A stretch of DNA of 64,000 nucleotides from Lithodes maja (Eukaryota; Arthropoda; Malacostraca; Decapoda; Lithodidae). The notes under the pieces were generated by a model. The model searched no databases and was not told where the DNA came from. It was given only the letters and a program-made list of their open reading frames with translations. The position numbers and the translations under genes were made by a program. Location: the NCBI GenBank assembly GCA_037953745.1, contig JBAKBP010007455.1, forward strand, positions 1 through 64,000. Direction: 5' to 3'. This document shows, one piece after another, positions 38,998-50,938 of the stretch (positions are counted from its first letter, which is position 1; every line of letters starts with the position of its first letter).

Positions 38998-39537
38998 AAG
39001 GGAATGTCAGGGGCAGTATAGCACGTATAGTCTGATCCCAGGTCTTCCTCGGTCCACCCCTTGGTGCAGCTCCCTCCACAATCACAGACCTGTATTTTTT
39101 CACCCAATTTTGTTCATCCATTCTCTCCATCCATTCTCTCCACATGTCCATACCATCCCAGTCTACTTGTACAGTACGCATCACCTCGCTAATACTCTTT
39201 ATACCTAAACGTCTCCTCAGCTCATCATTTGTTATTCTATCCTGCAGCCTGGCCCCACACATCCATCTCCCCATTCTCATCTCATTACGCTCCATTCTGT
39301 TGACATCCTCTACTTTAACGGTCCATTTTTCTGAGGCATACGTCATTGCACTTCTAACACATGAGGCATACACCTTTCCCTTCAGGGGGAGAGGCATTCT
39401 TTTCATGGTCAAAATTGGCAGCAGCTCTCTGAACTTCCCCCCGCCACATTTAATTCTAGCGACAGTGGCAGCCTCGGCCCCACCACCGGCAGAGATGGTT
39501 TCTCTTAGGTAACAAAACTTGTAAACCAGCTCCAATT
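38998..39537 (-). mobile_element. RTE-like LINE fragment
   Basis: The minus-strand frame 39535-38984 encodes KFCYLRETIS, SAMTYASEKWT, WMCGARLQDRITNDELRRRLG and PRGGPRKTWDQ. This is the C-terminal part of an RTE-like or related RT, distinct from the fragment at 5650. It joins an inverted 5' segment at 39538. Confidence 0.75.
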
Positions 39538-39639
39538 ACTCATTTCCAAAATTCACAGCCACAGGATCATCACTTAACACAAGCTCACCTTTGCTTGTGT
39601 TAAGTGATGATCCTGTGGCTGTGAATTTTGGAAATGAGT
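39538..39639. repeat. Perfect 47-bp inverted repeat with 8-base loop
   Basis: Arms 39538-39584 and 39593-39639 are exact reverse complements; the loop is TCACCTTT. The sequence is RTE-like LINE coding DNA (DDPVAVNFGNE). The right arm continues to about 39740 as LINE sequence in the opposite orientation. Confidence 0.95.
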
Positions 39640-39977
39640 CGTCAATCTGCTTGGCCACACCACCAGCATTGGAATACCAGGTCCAGCAGTGTGGATCTGG
39701 TCTCTGGAACCAAGAACCCGCAATCCTCAACTTCCTTGACCTTGCGAAGTTCAGGAAGAGAGAGCTGTTTACATTATGCTCGAGGTTAATACTTTGCGTG
39801 TCTTAATTTGTTTCCTGCCTTGGCGGTTGAATTAAAATTTAGGCTGTGGGATTCAATATGAATTGATCCCTCCTAGATGTTTTGTCATCATCATATTTGT
39901 TGCCAGCAGGGGGCATTATAATAGCAACAGCTGGCCATGGGATATAATTAGACGCAAAGGTAACTAACCGCATACGT

Positions 39978-41778
39978 GACAGGTGAACACGAATACATCC
40001 CTCAACTCACCATAAACAACACACCCCTAACACATACACACACACCCAAAATCCTAGGAGTAACATATGATACTCATATGACATTCAAACAGCACACCAC
40101 AAACATTAAAAAGAAACTGACACCCAGACTTAACGCCCTCAGGTCACTTGCTCACACAAAATTTGGACACAACAAAGAAACTACCACCACAGTATATAAG
40201 ATCAGTAATGGAATACGCAAGCCCAGCCTGGGCTTCTAACCTAGCTGAAACACATCATAAGACCTTACAGACTATTCAAAACAAAGCCCTGAAGATCATA
40301 CAGGCTGCACAGCTACTACACCCACAGATCATCTACATCAAGAAACAAAAATCCTCAAAGTCAAAGACCATCTGGACATGAGAGGCACTCAATTCCTGGC
40401 AGCAGCCTCCACGAACCAAGACCACCTACTAAACTACATGGCAACACACCCACAGACACCAAGACATATCAAAACAACACCCAGCACACGGTATCACACA
40501 CATCAGAACCCAGGAGGATTGCCTTGAGCTCCAAGCAGATTTGCAAAAGATCCATGAATGGAGCATCAAATGGAATATGGAGTTCAATGCAGGGAAATGT
40601 AAGACTCTAGAAATGGGTAAAAGCAAGTACAGACCTAGAAAAGATTATAAACTAGGAAACGAAGTGATTCCCAAAGCAGAAAAAGAAAAAGACTTGGGGA
40701 TAGAATTTAAGGATAACATGTCTCCAGAAAGCCACGTAAATAAGATAGTGAGAGAATCACTAGCACTATTGGTAAATATCAGGATGTCTTTTAATTATCT
40801 TAATGAAAACACCATGAAACAAATAATAACGGCAATAATAAGACCCAGGATGGAATATGCATCTGTAGTGTGGTCCCCTCACATGAAGAAACATATCCAC
40901 AAAATTGAGAGGGTACAGAGAGCAGCTACGAGGATGATCCCAGGTTTGGAAAATTTGGAGTACCAGGAGAGGCTCGAGAGATTGAATCTACCTACACTGG
41001 AACAGAGAAGGAAACGAGGACAGCAAATTCAGATATACAAATGTGTTAGAGGTATTGACAAAATCGACCAAGAAAACTTCATAGAGAGGGATAGAGGTGA
41101 GAGAACAAGAGGTCACGGCTACAAACTAAAAGTGCTTAATAGTAAATCTGATCTGAAAAGTAAAAGATTTCCTTCCAACTCGATTAGTGGGTGGAACAAA
41201 TTGCCAGCCGAAGTTGTGTCTGCACCATCAGTGCATAGTTTCAAAGCACGGTATGACAAACATATCTTAGGAGGCGGGAATTAACGAGCATGCTCACTCC
41301 CGCAAATACAACTAGTGTAAGTACAACTAGTGTAAGTACAATTATTGTCCTCTCTCCCTCCCTGCCCACCCCGAACCAACTTCCAGAAGCACATCCATAC
41401 TCATATCTCTCGCCAATCCATCCACTCACTCACAGACAACACGCAGCTGCATGCACGACCTCCCGAAATCCATCCTTCCGAATCCTCCCTCCCTCGCGAG
41501 GACAGAGTCCACCTGGCCAGGCTGAGATGCGGACACCATCCAGCTCTCCTGAGCTATCAGAAGAGACTGGATGACTCCGTTGTCGACGCCTGCCCGGGAT
41601 GTAACACGGCTCCCCATACCATTAAACACATCATAGAAGACTGCATTTCACACAACCACTTACGCCAACAACACAACCTACACTCAATGAGAGCTCTGTG
41701 GGAAAGCCCGATCGTGGCCATGGCCTTCCTCAGGGACTCGGGGCTGTTCGGCCAGGCAGCTTAGGGAACAACAACAAC
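39978..41778 (+). mobile_element. LINE-A copy iv, 5'-truncated, with 12-bp target duplication
   Basis: AACCGCATACGT occurs at 39966-39977 and 41779-41790. The insert begins inside the RT region (TGEHEYIPQLTINNTPL) and ends FLRDSGLFGQAA plus (AAC)n. It is interrupted by LINE-E at about 40503-41340. Confidence 0.9.
40503..41340 (+). mobile_element. LINE-E: CR1-like fragment inside LINE-A copy iv
   Basis: The ORF 40541-41284 (247 aa) encodes the CR1-type C-terminal RT: IHEWSIKWNMEFN, KDLGIEF, RMEYASVVWSPH, IERVQRAATRM, SGWNKLPAEVV. It ends in about 2.5 copies of a 14-bp tail repeat ACAACTAGTGTAAGT. LINE-A resumes at ATTATTGTCC, so the insertion is clean, with a target overlap of only about 3 bp visible. 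Confidence 0.85.
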
Positions 41779-41790
41779 AACCGCATACGT

Positions 41791-42360
41791 CATTATGTAA
41801 GCAAACCGATGATTGATGAGCTCCCGATTTTCTTCCCAAACTCACTGTTATATTTTTGTCGAAAACCACATCAAGAACGTTATTAGATCGCTTCCAATGC
41901 TACTACAGACCAAAAAATGGTGTAGCTTTGTGTTGGATAAATAAATATCTGGTTGTACCTGAAAAGTGCGCGCTACTTTTGTAAAATCGCACCGATAAAA
42001 GTTATAACATGGTCAATAAATACGATCGCAAACACACACCTTCATTAACAAAGTTCCCCAGAGTATTAGACCAAAGGTTAAGTTAGAAATATATGTACAC
42101 ACCAGTCACCATGTCTGTAGCTAATGTGGATGAATATTGTCAAGAAAATACGGAATATGTGACTCGCAATACTGCATTGCATCACCTGTTAAACAAACAT
42201 CCCAAATTTCCACCAAGCTGAGCCCCGTTATTGCGTTTTAATAATTCTTAGCTGTGTAATAATAATTAAGGGACCCTTTTGACACCTGTCATATTATAGT
42301 TGTGACACATGATGCGTTATAGCATCACTGACTTATTATTATTTTTGTTTCACCCCTTAG
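41791..42360. other. NPC1 intron, no recognised feature
   Basis: Low-complexity and unique sequence; the last 15 bases before 42361 form a polypyrimidine tract and acceptor (TTTCACCCCTTAG). Confidence 0.5.
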
Positions 42361-42644
42361 ACAAGACAGTGATATCAGTTCTGGAGGTGCACTTGACACG
42401 AGAGTTTGTGTCTGGCGTGTATGAATCCTGCCGCGAAGTAAGTAACCCTTCCTCCAACGAACCAGTCCTGGGCATCATGTGCAGCAGCTGGGGCAACTTC
42501 TACTGTAATGGCACGCGATGGTTCAACTCCATGGGCGATAACCCTATATCACCATTTACGATTGATTTTGTTTATGATGAGCCACAAGGATCCAACTTTA
42601 CTGCCTTTGATAAGTCTATCATCTCCTGCGACCAACCTGCATCG
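42361..42644 (+). CDS. NPC1: NPC1 exon b (N-terminal domain, second half)
   Basis: 284 bp between the acceptor ending at 42360 and the GTAAGT donor at 42645. Its first two bases complete the codon left by exon a (phase 1), giving Asn. It then encodes VYESCREVSNPSSNEPVLG, ISPFTIDFVYDEP and SIISCDQPAS. These match the NPC1 pattern: Y--CR-V--PSSN---LG, then P-TI and a Cys near the domain end. It ends in phase 0, which the exon at 60525 continues. Two N-linked glycosylation sequons (NGT, NFT) are visible. Confidence 0.92.
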
Positions 42645-43864
42645 GTAAGTTTACTATGTGTTAGATTAGTCATAAGATCAGATAAAGTAAAGTTATGGAG
42701 AAATGTTAGGTAATATACTGTATTTGTCAGCCAACCAGCATCAGTTAGTTTGTATGTTTTGTTATAGGTTAGGTATTATCAGGTAAGGTATAACAATTGA
42801 TTTTGGATAGGCAATATACTCTACTGTGCTGTATTTAGACAGCTTGATATAACTTTTCAGAGCCAAAATTAGGGGCGACCTATCAATTTTTCATTAATAT
42901 GCAAATTCTTTAACTATACATATATTTATATGCATAATTTTAAAGATCAAGTGGTCCACATGAGGTGTGTTATAAGCAGAGAGCTTTTAATTAATAGAAA
43001 GATTAGAGGGGATGTTTTTAGCGTGATTCAAGTCAGTAGAGTCATCTAGTGACAGGGAGGTTAAGCAATACTATAGTTTGTTTCCTTTGAAATATGTGGA
43101 ATAAAATTCAGAACCCTTGTTATGCTAGAATGTGCTTTACTCCGTTAAGCAACTGCATATCGATGCTGGTTTTCGTTTACCTAGCATATCTAGCAACATT
43201 TCGAAAGCTAAACCAGTGCATACTGTACAGTATAGTAGTCCATATATGGAAATATATTCAGTAGTACGATCGGCTTCATACCGGTCAGACCTCTCTCCAA
43301 GGCAGTTAGTTCTCAGGTTTGTTTATTATTGAAAGAACACAAAAATATTGATGCTACCGCTCCTACATGGCTGTTATTATTGAAAACAAGCAACGATATG
43401 CAGCTACTAAACGGTGTAAGATGCTTTTAGCATAATAGGGGTGTTGATTTTTGTCTCCATATACAGTACAGTATATCAATGGGAAGGAGTTGCAATTCTA
43501 CTACCCTGCCGCAAGATAGCCATACCTATTTCCTGTCACGATCATTCCCCCCGAGGGAGACCCTGAGTGGGGAATCTTGTCGTTGACTCTACAGTACAGT
43601 ACTATCTTTGGTTTCAATCTCATTCTAATGGTGGCATTCTAGGCAGCTTAACTAGCCTTGAGTACAGTAATTTGTTACAAGTTACTCCTTGATTTACTCC
43701 TGGCTAGTGAAGCTGTTATACAGGTCTCCCTCACTATCCGATGCACCAATTTGCGATATTATTATAGGTTTTTAGGGGTTTATGTTTGGGTTTTGGCTGG
43801 TCCCAGAACGCATCCCCATTTACCCCATTAATTTTAGGGTTTGCTATACAATTTTTCAATTTAA
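42645..43864. other. NPC1 intron, no recognised gene
   Basis: No supported feature. The 50-80 bp just downstream of the exon resemble sequence near 59970-60240 (see the duplicated exon). Confidence 0.4.
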
Positions 43865-43868
43865 TTAA

Positions 43869-44343
43869 CCTCCAGACCCGGTAGGGCTCTGAGGCACCCA
43901 TAACAAACACCCCCCGGGCTACCCGGTAGGGCCCTGAGAAACCCATAAGCTTGAAAGCCTGTAAGCTTGGTGTGCGAGGCGTCCGTCTGACGCATGTAAA
44001 CAACAGCCGGCTGGACCGACGCCGCGCATCTCCGACCACAAGAAGGAGTGCGCCGCTTGTTTGTGTGTGCCTGTATGTTATTGTTAAGTAGCGAAAAGTA
44101 GTGTAAAGTGGCTGTTTTTGCCACAAAGTTATCTCCAATGAAATCGTCATCACAACTGAACTGACTTGGAGAGCTCTACTTAACACCATTCTACAGGTAC
44201 AAAACACATATACGCTTTGGGATGCGCGGGAATGCGGAAGCAGTCAAAATAACAAAGATACGGTAGCCTAGGCGTAGACGTTTTTCGGCCAAAACCCCCG
44301 GGTTTCGGGGAAATTATATAATACAATAGCCGGGGCTGGAGGG
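43869..44343. mobile_element. TTAA MITE family M2, copy 2
   Basis: Flanked by TTAA at 43865-43868 and 44344-44347. Ends read inward CCTCCAGACCCGGTAGGG and CCCTCCAGCCCCGGCTATT. The right end is close to the CCCTCCGACCCCGGCTAGGG terminus of the piggyBac element at 61805, so that transposase is the likely mobiliser. Confidence 0.85.
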
Positions 44344-44347
44344 TTAA

Positions 44348-45220
44348 GATCGGGTTTTCAGGAACGTAACCCAATCGTAAATCGAGGGAGACCTGTACAA
44401 CACTAATGAAGAATTTGTTGTTAGCTTGCCTCTATTCACAGCTAGTAACATACTGGTACTTCATGTAAACCATCTCTAACTCAGGTTATTCAGTCAATCC
44501 CCGGCTTTTATGCATTCGGATATCGCTATTTCGATCTATCGCAGTCACTTCACAAGCTGCCAGCTTGCAGCCATAGAGCACTAAAAAACGACCATAGCAC
44601 ACCCAGAGCTACACCAAAATCTGACAATGACTACTTTTGACACCCAAAAATGAAACTTATAGCATATTTAATTAAATATCATGTACAATACTGTATAAAT
44701 TAAAATGTAAATCTTGCAAACTAAACAAACCAAAATTGGGACAAGGACAATATAAAGTCAAATTAAATTATCAAAATTGCTATGTGGAAACAACGCTTAC
44801 TAAAATGAAAATTATTAAATAAAAGAACACAATCCACCACATAGGGTGTACATTACTACATGAGCAAGTTAATCTGTTTCCCAAGCAAACTAATCGCACA
44901 TATAACAACGCACTATCGTCACGTTAAAGGAAGTCTGTAGTCAAGTTTGGGAAGTCCGGGACGTTCTGGCAAATTTTTACTAAACTCTACATGAATAAAG
45001 AAACTACATGTTAAATGTCAAAATATTATTTAAAATCAAATTTGCAACATGACAAGACATTAACAATAGTACAAAATACAAATATTGATAAGATATCTAT
45101 AGATAAGATATATATAGAATGGTATAAACAAGAACTTTTAGTTGCTTTATAATAGTTAAATTGAAGCTTATGTGGTAGAATGTGGGTTCTGATGCAATGT
45201 GTGAACATGAGGGGAGTTGT
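44348..45220. other. NPC1 intron, AT-rich, no gene
   Basis: AT-rich sequence with short ORFs only; nothing supported. Confidence 0.4.
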
Positions 45221-46412
45221 TGTTGTTCCCTAAGCTGCCTGGCCGAACAGCCCCGAGTCCTTAACCCGGGAGCTGCGGGAAGACTCTCTGGAGTAAGTAA
45301 AACTAAAAATCAACTTTTTACATCAAAATTTTTTTTTTTTTTTTTATTTTTTTTTTTTATTTTTTTTTGGCCCCTGGGCCATGCAAAATCTCAGTCCTCT
45401 ACCTCCCCTCCTTCCCCACTTTCCTCCTATTCCTCAGTTATCACCTATTTTCCCTATTATTCCCTTATTCTGAGGTATATTTTCGTGCTAACATTAGCGA
45501 GTTGCAAGCAGGGTGTTGTCATCACTGATGGCCATCGAGTGCAAGAGAGAGAGAGAGAGTATCGATCGACTGTGTCGCAGTGGCCTTGGGGAAAATTGGC
45601 GGGAAGGTAGCTTGCCTCACCCATACATTATACAACTCGCGGGCTATATCTCCGATTTTGACCATCCAAACGCTGTTTTCACTCGTTTTATTGTTGTTTC
45701 AGGTTAATACCTTTATAATCAACCCATAATAGGCGCATATGGATAATTATTAATGCTATTAATGGTACAATGAATATTTTAGTGACGGAAACACCTCAAA
45801 TACGTCAGCACTTCAGAGGTTAAGGAAGGCCATGGTCATGGTCAGGCTTTCCCACAGAGCTCTCAAAGAGTGTAAATTGTGTTGTTGGTGTAAGTGGTTG
45901 TGTGAAATGCAGTCTTCTATGATGTGTTTAATGGTATGGGGTGCTGTGTTACATCCCGGGCAGGTGTCGACGACAGAGTCATCCAGTCTCTTCTGATAGC
46001 TCAGAAGAGCTGGATGGTGTCAGCATCTCAGCCCGGCCAGGTGGACTCTTTCCTCGCGAGGAAGGGAGGATTCGGAAGGATGGATTTCGGGAGGTCGTGC
46101 TTGCAGCTGCATGTTGTCTGTGAGTGAGTGGATGGAACGGCGAGTGATATGAGTATGGATGTGCTTCCAGAAGTTGGTTTGGGGTAGGCAGGGAGGGAGA
46201 GAAGACAGTATTTGTGTGTGATAGCGTGTGATGGGTGTTGTTTTGATATTTCTTGGTGTCTGTGGGTGTGTTGCCATGTAGTGTAGTGGGTGGTGTTGAT
46301 TCGTGGAGGCTGCTGCTTGAGTGCCTCTCATGTCTAGATGATCTTTGACTTTTAGGACTTTGGTTTCTTGATGTAGGTGATCTGTGGGTGTAGTAGCTGT
46401 GCATCCTGTGAT
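45221..46412 (-). mobile_element. LINE-A copy v, with MITE M1 in its tail
   Basis: Minus strand. The 3' end and (CAA)n lie at 45218-45260, then the MITE (45265-45819), then LINE-A continues through the C-terminal region to about 46412. The part 46237-46410 shares diagnostic variants with 57806-57980 on the far side of LINE-B. Confidence 0.8.
45265..45819 (-). mobile_element. TTAA MITE family M1, copy 2
   Basis: Flanked by TTAA at 45261-45264 and 45820-45823, inside the LINE-A tail at GTCC-TTAA-GGAAGG. Begins CCCGGGAGCTGCGGGAAGAC and contains a long A-rich (here T-rich) tract. Confidence 0.9.
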
Positions 46413-46439
46413 GTGTGTGATTTGTGTGTGATAGCGTGT

Positions 46440-47814
46440 GCTGGGTTTTCTCTTTTTTTTATAAAAGAGACAATGAACGGAGGAAGGAAAAACACAGATA
46501 AAACAAAAAGGTCCATGTGCCTAAAGGCATCCTCCATTCATAAAATGTTTGTAACAACTGGATTTAAACTTTTGTAGATTGTAAGTTTGTGGAAAGCAAC
46601 TCGAGGGAAGTGAATTCCAAAGAGTAGTAGTTCTAGGGATAAATTAATTTTGATAAGCAGAAGTTCTGCATTGTGGAGGAGAAAGTGTAAATTCATGGGC
46701 GCTCTCAGCTGCCCTAGTTCTACGGGGAAAGATGTGGAGAGGCGGCACAATTGAAGCAAGTTCCTCGGAACAATTGCTGTGAAAATATCTGTAGAATAAT
46801 GCAAGGGATGCAACGTTTCTTCGTATGGATAATGTAGGAAGGTCCTGTGTGATTGCAGGGTTATTGATTAATCTAATAGCTTTATTTTGAATTTTGTCCA
46901 ACTGCCTCAATGCAACCACTCCACTTCCACTCCACAGAGGTGAACAGTAATCCATCTGAGAACGCACATGACTTTTATATATTACGGCCAACTGCTCGTC
47001 AGTGAAGAATTCTCGAACTCTGTACAGGAGTCCCAGTTTTTTAGAGGCATTCTTAGCAATGCTTCTAACATAATGTGTCCAGATCAAGTTAGTAGTTAAT
47101 GTTACACCGAGAATGTCAATACTAGGGGAAGTGGGAATATTTACATCATTAAAAAATATATGGGAGTCAGTGAGATTCTGTCGGTTAGAAAATTGAATGT
47201 ACTTGGTTTTCTGTGCATTAAAGGAAACTAGATTCTTTTGTCCCCATTCATTAATTCTAGAAAGGTCCTGGTTCAGAGAAATTGCAGCGTTTATTTTTGA
47301 ATTTATAAGATCGGGTTGGGTGAAAGAATTGGTAAATGTGAAGGAACTGTGGAGTGTTGAGTCATCTGCGTAGGAATGTATTGGATTATGAGTGGTAGAT
47401 ATGAGATCATTGATATGAATGAGGAACAGAGTTGGGGCCAAAACTGATCCCTGGGGAACACTAGCATTTATTGAGTGAAATTGAGAATAAAGGCCATCTA
47501 CCATTACACATATTTTTCTGTTATGAAGATAAGAAGAAATTAGTGGAACTAATGATGCAAGGCCGTAGTGTGACATCTTCGACAATAAGGATTGATGCCA
47601 GACTCTATCAAATGCCTTTGATATATCCAGTGCTATTGTATGTGTTTCACCATGTTGATCTGTAGCTTGGTTGATTTGATGCGTAAGAAGGCAAAGAATG
47701 TCTGTAGTTGATCGACATCGTCTAAAACCATATTGCCTATCACTGATTAATTTATTATTCTCAAGATGCTTAATTATGTGATTATTTAATATAATTTCAA
47801 AGACTACCAAGAGT
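46440..47814 (-). mobile_element. LINE-B, 3' segment (RT)
   Basis: Minus-strand RT: QYGFRRCRSTTDILC, LDISKAFDRVWHQSLL, SVPQGSVLAPTLFLIHINDL, SYADDSTLH, then the C-terminus (QMDYCSPLWSG, LSPPQCRTSAYQN) and an A-rich 3' tail near 46445-46460. It is contiguous with 52403-53226 and 57168-57806 once three insertions are removed. The annotated long ORF fuses LINE-B with SINE-A sequence at its N-terminus and is not a natural protein. Confidence 0.85.
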
Positions 47815-47821
47815 GGAAGTT

Positions 47822-48385
47822 GTTGTTGTTGTTGTTCCCCAAGCTGCCTGGCTGAACTGCCCCAAGGCCCCGAGCAATTCCAAGGCCATAACCGAGCGCC
47901 CCCACAGAACCCTCCCTGCCGACCACAATAAAGCCTGGGTGACCGAAGCCACTCCATGGCGGGGAGCTGAGGAGGGTGCGGAAACGCCCGGGAAACCAAA
48001 GCCCCACCCAGGGCCCTGTGCCCCTCAGCAATTATGAAGAGAAAGTTGAGGGGCAAGAGAAAATTGTGACGCTTTGGCTTCCAATCTTGGTAGATTGGGA
48101 GGTCAATTCACGGAAAAGACGCCGTCACTTGAGATCTAGAAAATATATAAGTTAAAGGAACAGTCAGAGTTAGCTATGGGTATGGCAGAGATCGCTCAGT
48201 TCTCACTCTGATAGACCAGCCCATCACCACATGACTAGAACCCAATCCTCTCAGCATCAGCTAGGAAAGGCCCTAGAAAGCCGCCTTTGGCGGGGGGGAT
48301 AGCTCCCCTATTTCAACCCCTTTCGGGGTCGGGCACCCGCCCGAATTATGTAAGATATAAGATATATTACTGTATATAAGAATAT
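47822..48385 (-). mobile_element. SINE-A copy 4, full-length
   Basis: The (CAA)n tail is at 47820-47835 (minus orientation). The body runs to about 48255 and a 5' extension to 48385, including GGGTTCTAGTC (box B-like). AAGAGTGGAAGTT flanks it at 47809-47821 and 48386-48398. It sits at the same target site as LINE-A copy vi. Confidence 0.85.
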
Positions 48386-48396
48386 AAGAGTGGAAG

Positions 48397-48437
<41 letters not shown>

Positions 48438-48445
48438 CCCGTTCC

Positions 48446-50938
48446 CTAAGCTGCCTGGCCGAACAGCCCCGAGTCCCTGAGGAAGGCCATGGCCACGATC
48501 GGGCTTTCCCACAGAGCTCTCATTGAGTGTAGGTTGTGTTGTTGGCGTAAGTGGTTGTGTGAAATGCAGTCTTCTATGATGTGTTTAATGGTATGGGGTG
48601 CTGTGTTACATCCCGGGCAGGCGTCGACAACGGAGTCATCCAGTCTCTTCTGATAGCTCAGGAGAGCTGGATGGTGTCCGCATCTCAGCCTGGCCAGGTG
48701 GACTCTGTCCTCGCGAGGGAGGGAGGATTCGGAAGGATGGATTTCGGGAGGTCGTGCATGCAGCTGCGTGTTGTCTGTGAGTGAGTGGATGGATTGGCGA
48801 GAGATATGAGTATGGATGTGCTTCTGGAAGTTGGTTCGGGGTGGGCAGGGAGGGAGAGAGGACAATAATTGTGTGTGATACCGTGTGCTGGGTGTTGTTT
48901 TGATATTTCTTGGTGTCTGTGGGTGTGTTGCCATGTAGTTTAGTGGGTGGTCTTGGTTCGTGGAGGCTGCTGCCAGGAATTGAGTGCCTCTCATGTCCAG
49001 ATGGTCTTTGACTTTGAGGATTTTTGTTTCTTGATGTAGATGATCTGTGGGTGTAGTAGCTGTGCAGCCTGTAATGATCTTCAGGGCTTTGTTTTGAATA
49101 GTCTGTAAGGTCTTATGATGTGTTTCAGCTAGGTTAGAAGCCCAGGCTGGGCTTGCGTATTCCATTACTGATCTTATGTATTGTTTATATACTGTGGTGG
49201 TAGTTTCTTTGTTGTGTCCAAATTTTGTGTGAGCAAGTGACCTGAGGGCGTTAAGTCTGGGTGTCAGTTTCTTTTTAATGCTTGTGGTGTGCTGTTTGAA
49301 TGTCATATGAGTATCATATGTTACTCCTAGGATTTTGGGTGTGTGTGTATGTGTTAGGGGTGTGTTGTTTATGGTGAGTTGAGGGATGTATTCGTGTTCA
49401 CCTGTCCAGCTTGTGAGCAGGGTTGCGGTGGATTTGGCTGGGGCTAGATTAAGTCTGTTTGTAGTGCACCAGCCATGTAGTGTGTTGAGATAGGGTTGAA
49501 GGAGATCTGTTGCTCTTCTTGGGTCATGGTGTGTGCATGTGAGTGTTATGTCATCTGCATAGGAGGCTAAGTTTATTTGGGGAGTATTGGGTGTAGTTAT
49601 ATCGTGCATGTACAGATTGAAGAGTGCGGGCGATAGGACGGATCCTTGTGGGACTCCGTTTGGAAAGTTTCTGATTTTAGATGACTGACCGGCAAAAGAT
49701 ACGTGTGCACATCTGCCTGCTAGGAAGTTGGCCAGCCACCTTTTTGTGTTGTTGTGCATGTTTGTGTTGTAGATTTTGTTTGTTAGGTTGTGGCGTGGGA
49801 TGGCATCGAAGGCTTTACTAATGTCGAGTGTGGCTAATAGTGATCTGTGTGGTGGTCTAGCTGAGTTGATGCCGTCAAAAGCTCTTTGTGTAAGGTCTGT
49901 GAGAAGAGTGTTTGTGGAGTGCAGTGGCCTAAAGCCATTTTGTGTTGGAGCTAGGGGTAGGTCAGGTGTAATTAGTTGTAATACTAGGTGTTCCATGACT
50001 TTGGAGGGGGAGCAAAGGAGTGTAATGGGGCGGTGCGAGGAGGGTAGCGTGGGGTCTTTGTTGGGTTTGGGGAATGTGATGATGATACCATGCTTCCAAA
50101 TGTCTGGTATTGTGTTGTGTGAATAGCTGTAGTTTGATATGTTAGTGAGTGTTTGTATGCCTTGTGGTCCCAGGTGTCTGAGGTGTATGTTGCTTATGTT
50201 GTCTAGGCCACAGGCGGGTGAGTGCTTGAGATTGTTGATGATATGCTTTGTCTGGTGATTGGTGAAGGGTGTATAGTCAGGGTCTGTGGGGAATTGTCTC
50301 TTACGTCGGATGACACGTCGGTCGTCTTTGTGAGGTTTTAGGTGGCTGACATGTGAGAAGTGATTGATGAGAGTGTTTGCTTGTTGTTTACATGAAGGAG
50401 TAGAGTCTGTTGTTGTGATTGCAGCATGTGATTGTGTTGTGTTGCTGTTGGAAAGTGTGATGCTGTTTAGTGTTTTGTAGAGTTTTTTGGGGTTTGTTTT
50501 GTGATCAAGTGTTTGTCGGAAGTTATTCCAATTTAGTTTTTGTTCTTGTATTTTGTTGTTAGTTTGGGTGTTGAGTGCTTGAATTTGTTGTGTGATGTCT
50601 TGTGTGTGGGGTGCTGGGGAGTGTTTCAGTGTGTCGCGTTGTCTGATGAGGTTTTGAATTTCTGGTGTGAAGTTGGGGTTGTGTCTTTTTCTGTTACCTC
50701 TTGGAATGTGTTTCTTGTCAGCGTTTTGGATAGTTTTATTGAGTATGTGTACAGCATTGTTGATGTTAGTGATGGGTGTACTGTTTAGAATTGTGAAGTG
50801 TTGTTCGGTCTCATTTGTAAATGCTTCCCAGTTAGCTCTTTTATAATTGGTGTATGTGTGTTTGTGGCTAGCTGGGGTGAGTCTGGTTTTGGTGGTGATA
50901 ATGATCGGGAGGTGGTCAGAGCCTAAGGTTCTGACCAC
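48446..50938 (-). CDS. LINE-A pol: end of endonuclease plus RT (830 aa, copy vi)
   Basis: Begins with RTLGSDHLPIIITT, the last APE endonuclease motif. The RT follows: CGLDNISNIHLRHLGPQGI, HRPITLLCSPSKVMEHLV, TLDISKAFDAIPRHNL, GVPQGSVLSP, ASYADDITLTC. The C-terminus has LRCGHHPALLSYQKR, CPGCNTAPHTIKHIIEDC (a Cys/His site) and SGLFGQAA. This RT domain is intact. Start codon not meaningful, because the frame continues from the endonuclease. Confidence 0.85.
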   Translation of the reverse strand: MVRTLGSDHLPIIITTKTRLTPASHKHTYTNYKRANWEAFTNETEQHFTILNSTPITNINNAVHILNKTIQNADKKHIPRGNRKRHNPNFTPEIQNLIRQRDTLKHSPAPHTQDITQQIQALNTQTNNKIQEQKLNWNNFRQTLDHKTNPKKLYKTLNSITLSNSNTTQSHAAITTTDSTPSCKQQANTLINHFSHVSHLKPHKDDRRVIRRKRQFPTDPDYTPFTNHQTKHIINNLKHSPACGLDNISNIHLRHLGPQGIQTLTNISNYSYSHNTIPDIWKHGIIITFPKPNKDPTLPSSHRPITLLCSPSKVMEHLVLQLITPDLPLAPTQNGFRPLHSTNTLLTDLTQRAFDGINSARPPHRSLLATLDISKAFDAIPRHNLTNKIYNTNMHNNTKRWLANFLAGRCAHVSFAGQSSKIRNFPNGVPQGSVLSPALFNLYMHDITTPNTPQINLASYADDITLTCTHHDPRRATDLLQPYLNTLHGWCTTNRLNLAPAKSTATLLTSWTGEHEYIPQLTINNTPLTHTHTPKILGVTYDTHMTFKQHTTSIKKKLTPRLNALRSLAHTKFGHNKETTTTVYKQYIRSVMEYASPAWASNLAETHHKTLQTIQNKALKIITGCTATTPTDHLHQETKILKVKDHLDMRGTQFLAAASTNQDHPLNYMATHPQTPRNIKTTPSTRYHTQLLSSLPPCPPRTNFQKHIHTHISRQSIHSLTDNTQLHARPPEIHPSESSLPREDRVHLARLRCGHHPALLSYQKRLDDSVVDACPGCNTAPHTIKHIIEDCISHNHLRQQHNLHSMRALWESPIVAMAFLRDSGLFGQAA

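Noticed and set aside
46644..48056. A 470-codon protein joining SINE sequence to an RT
   Set aside because: The N-terminal part is SINE-A read through an insertion junction; only the LINE-B portion is genuine.
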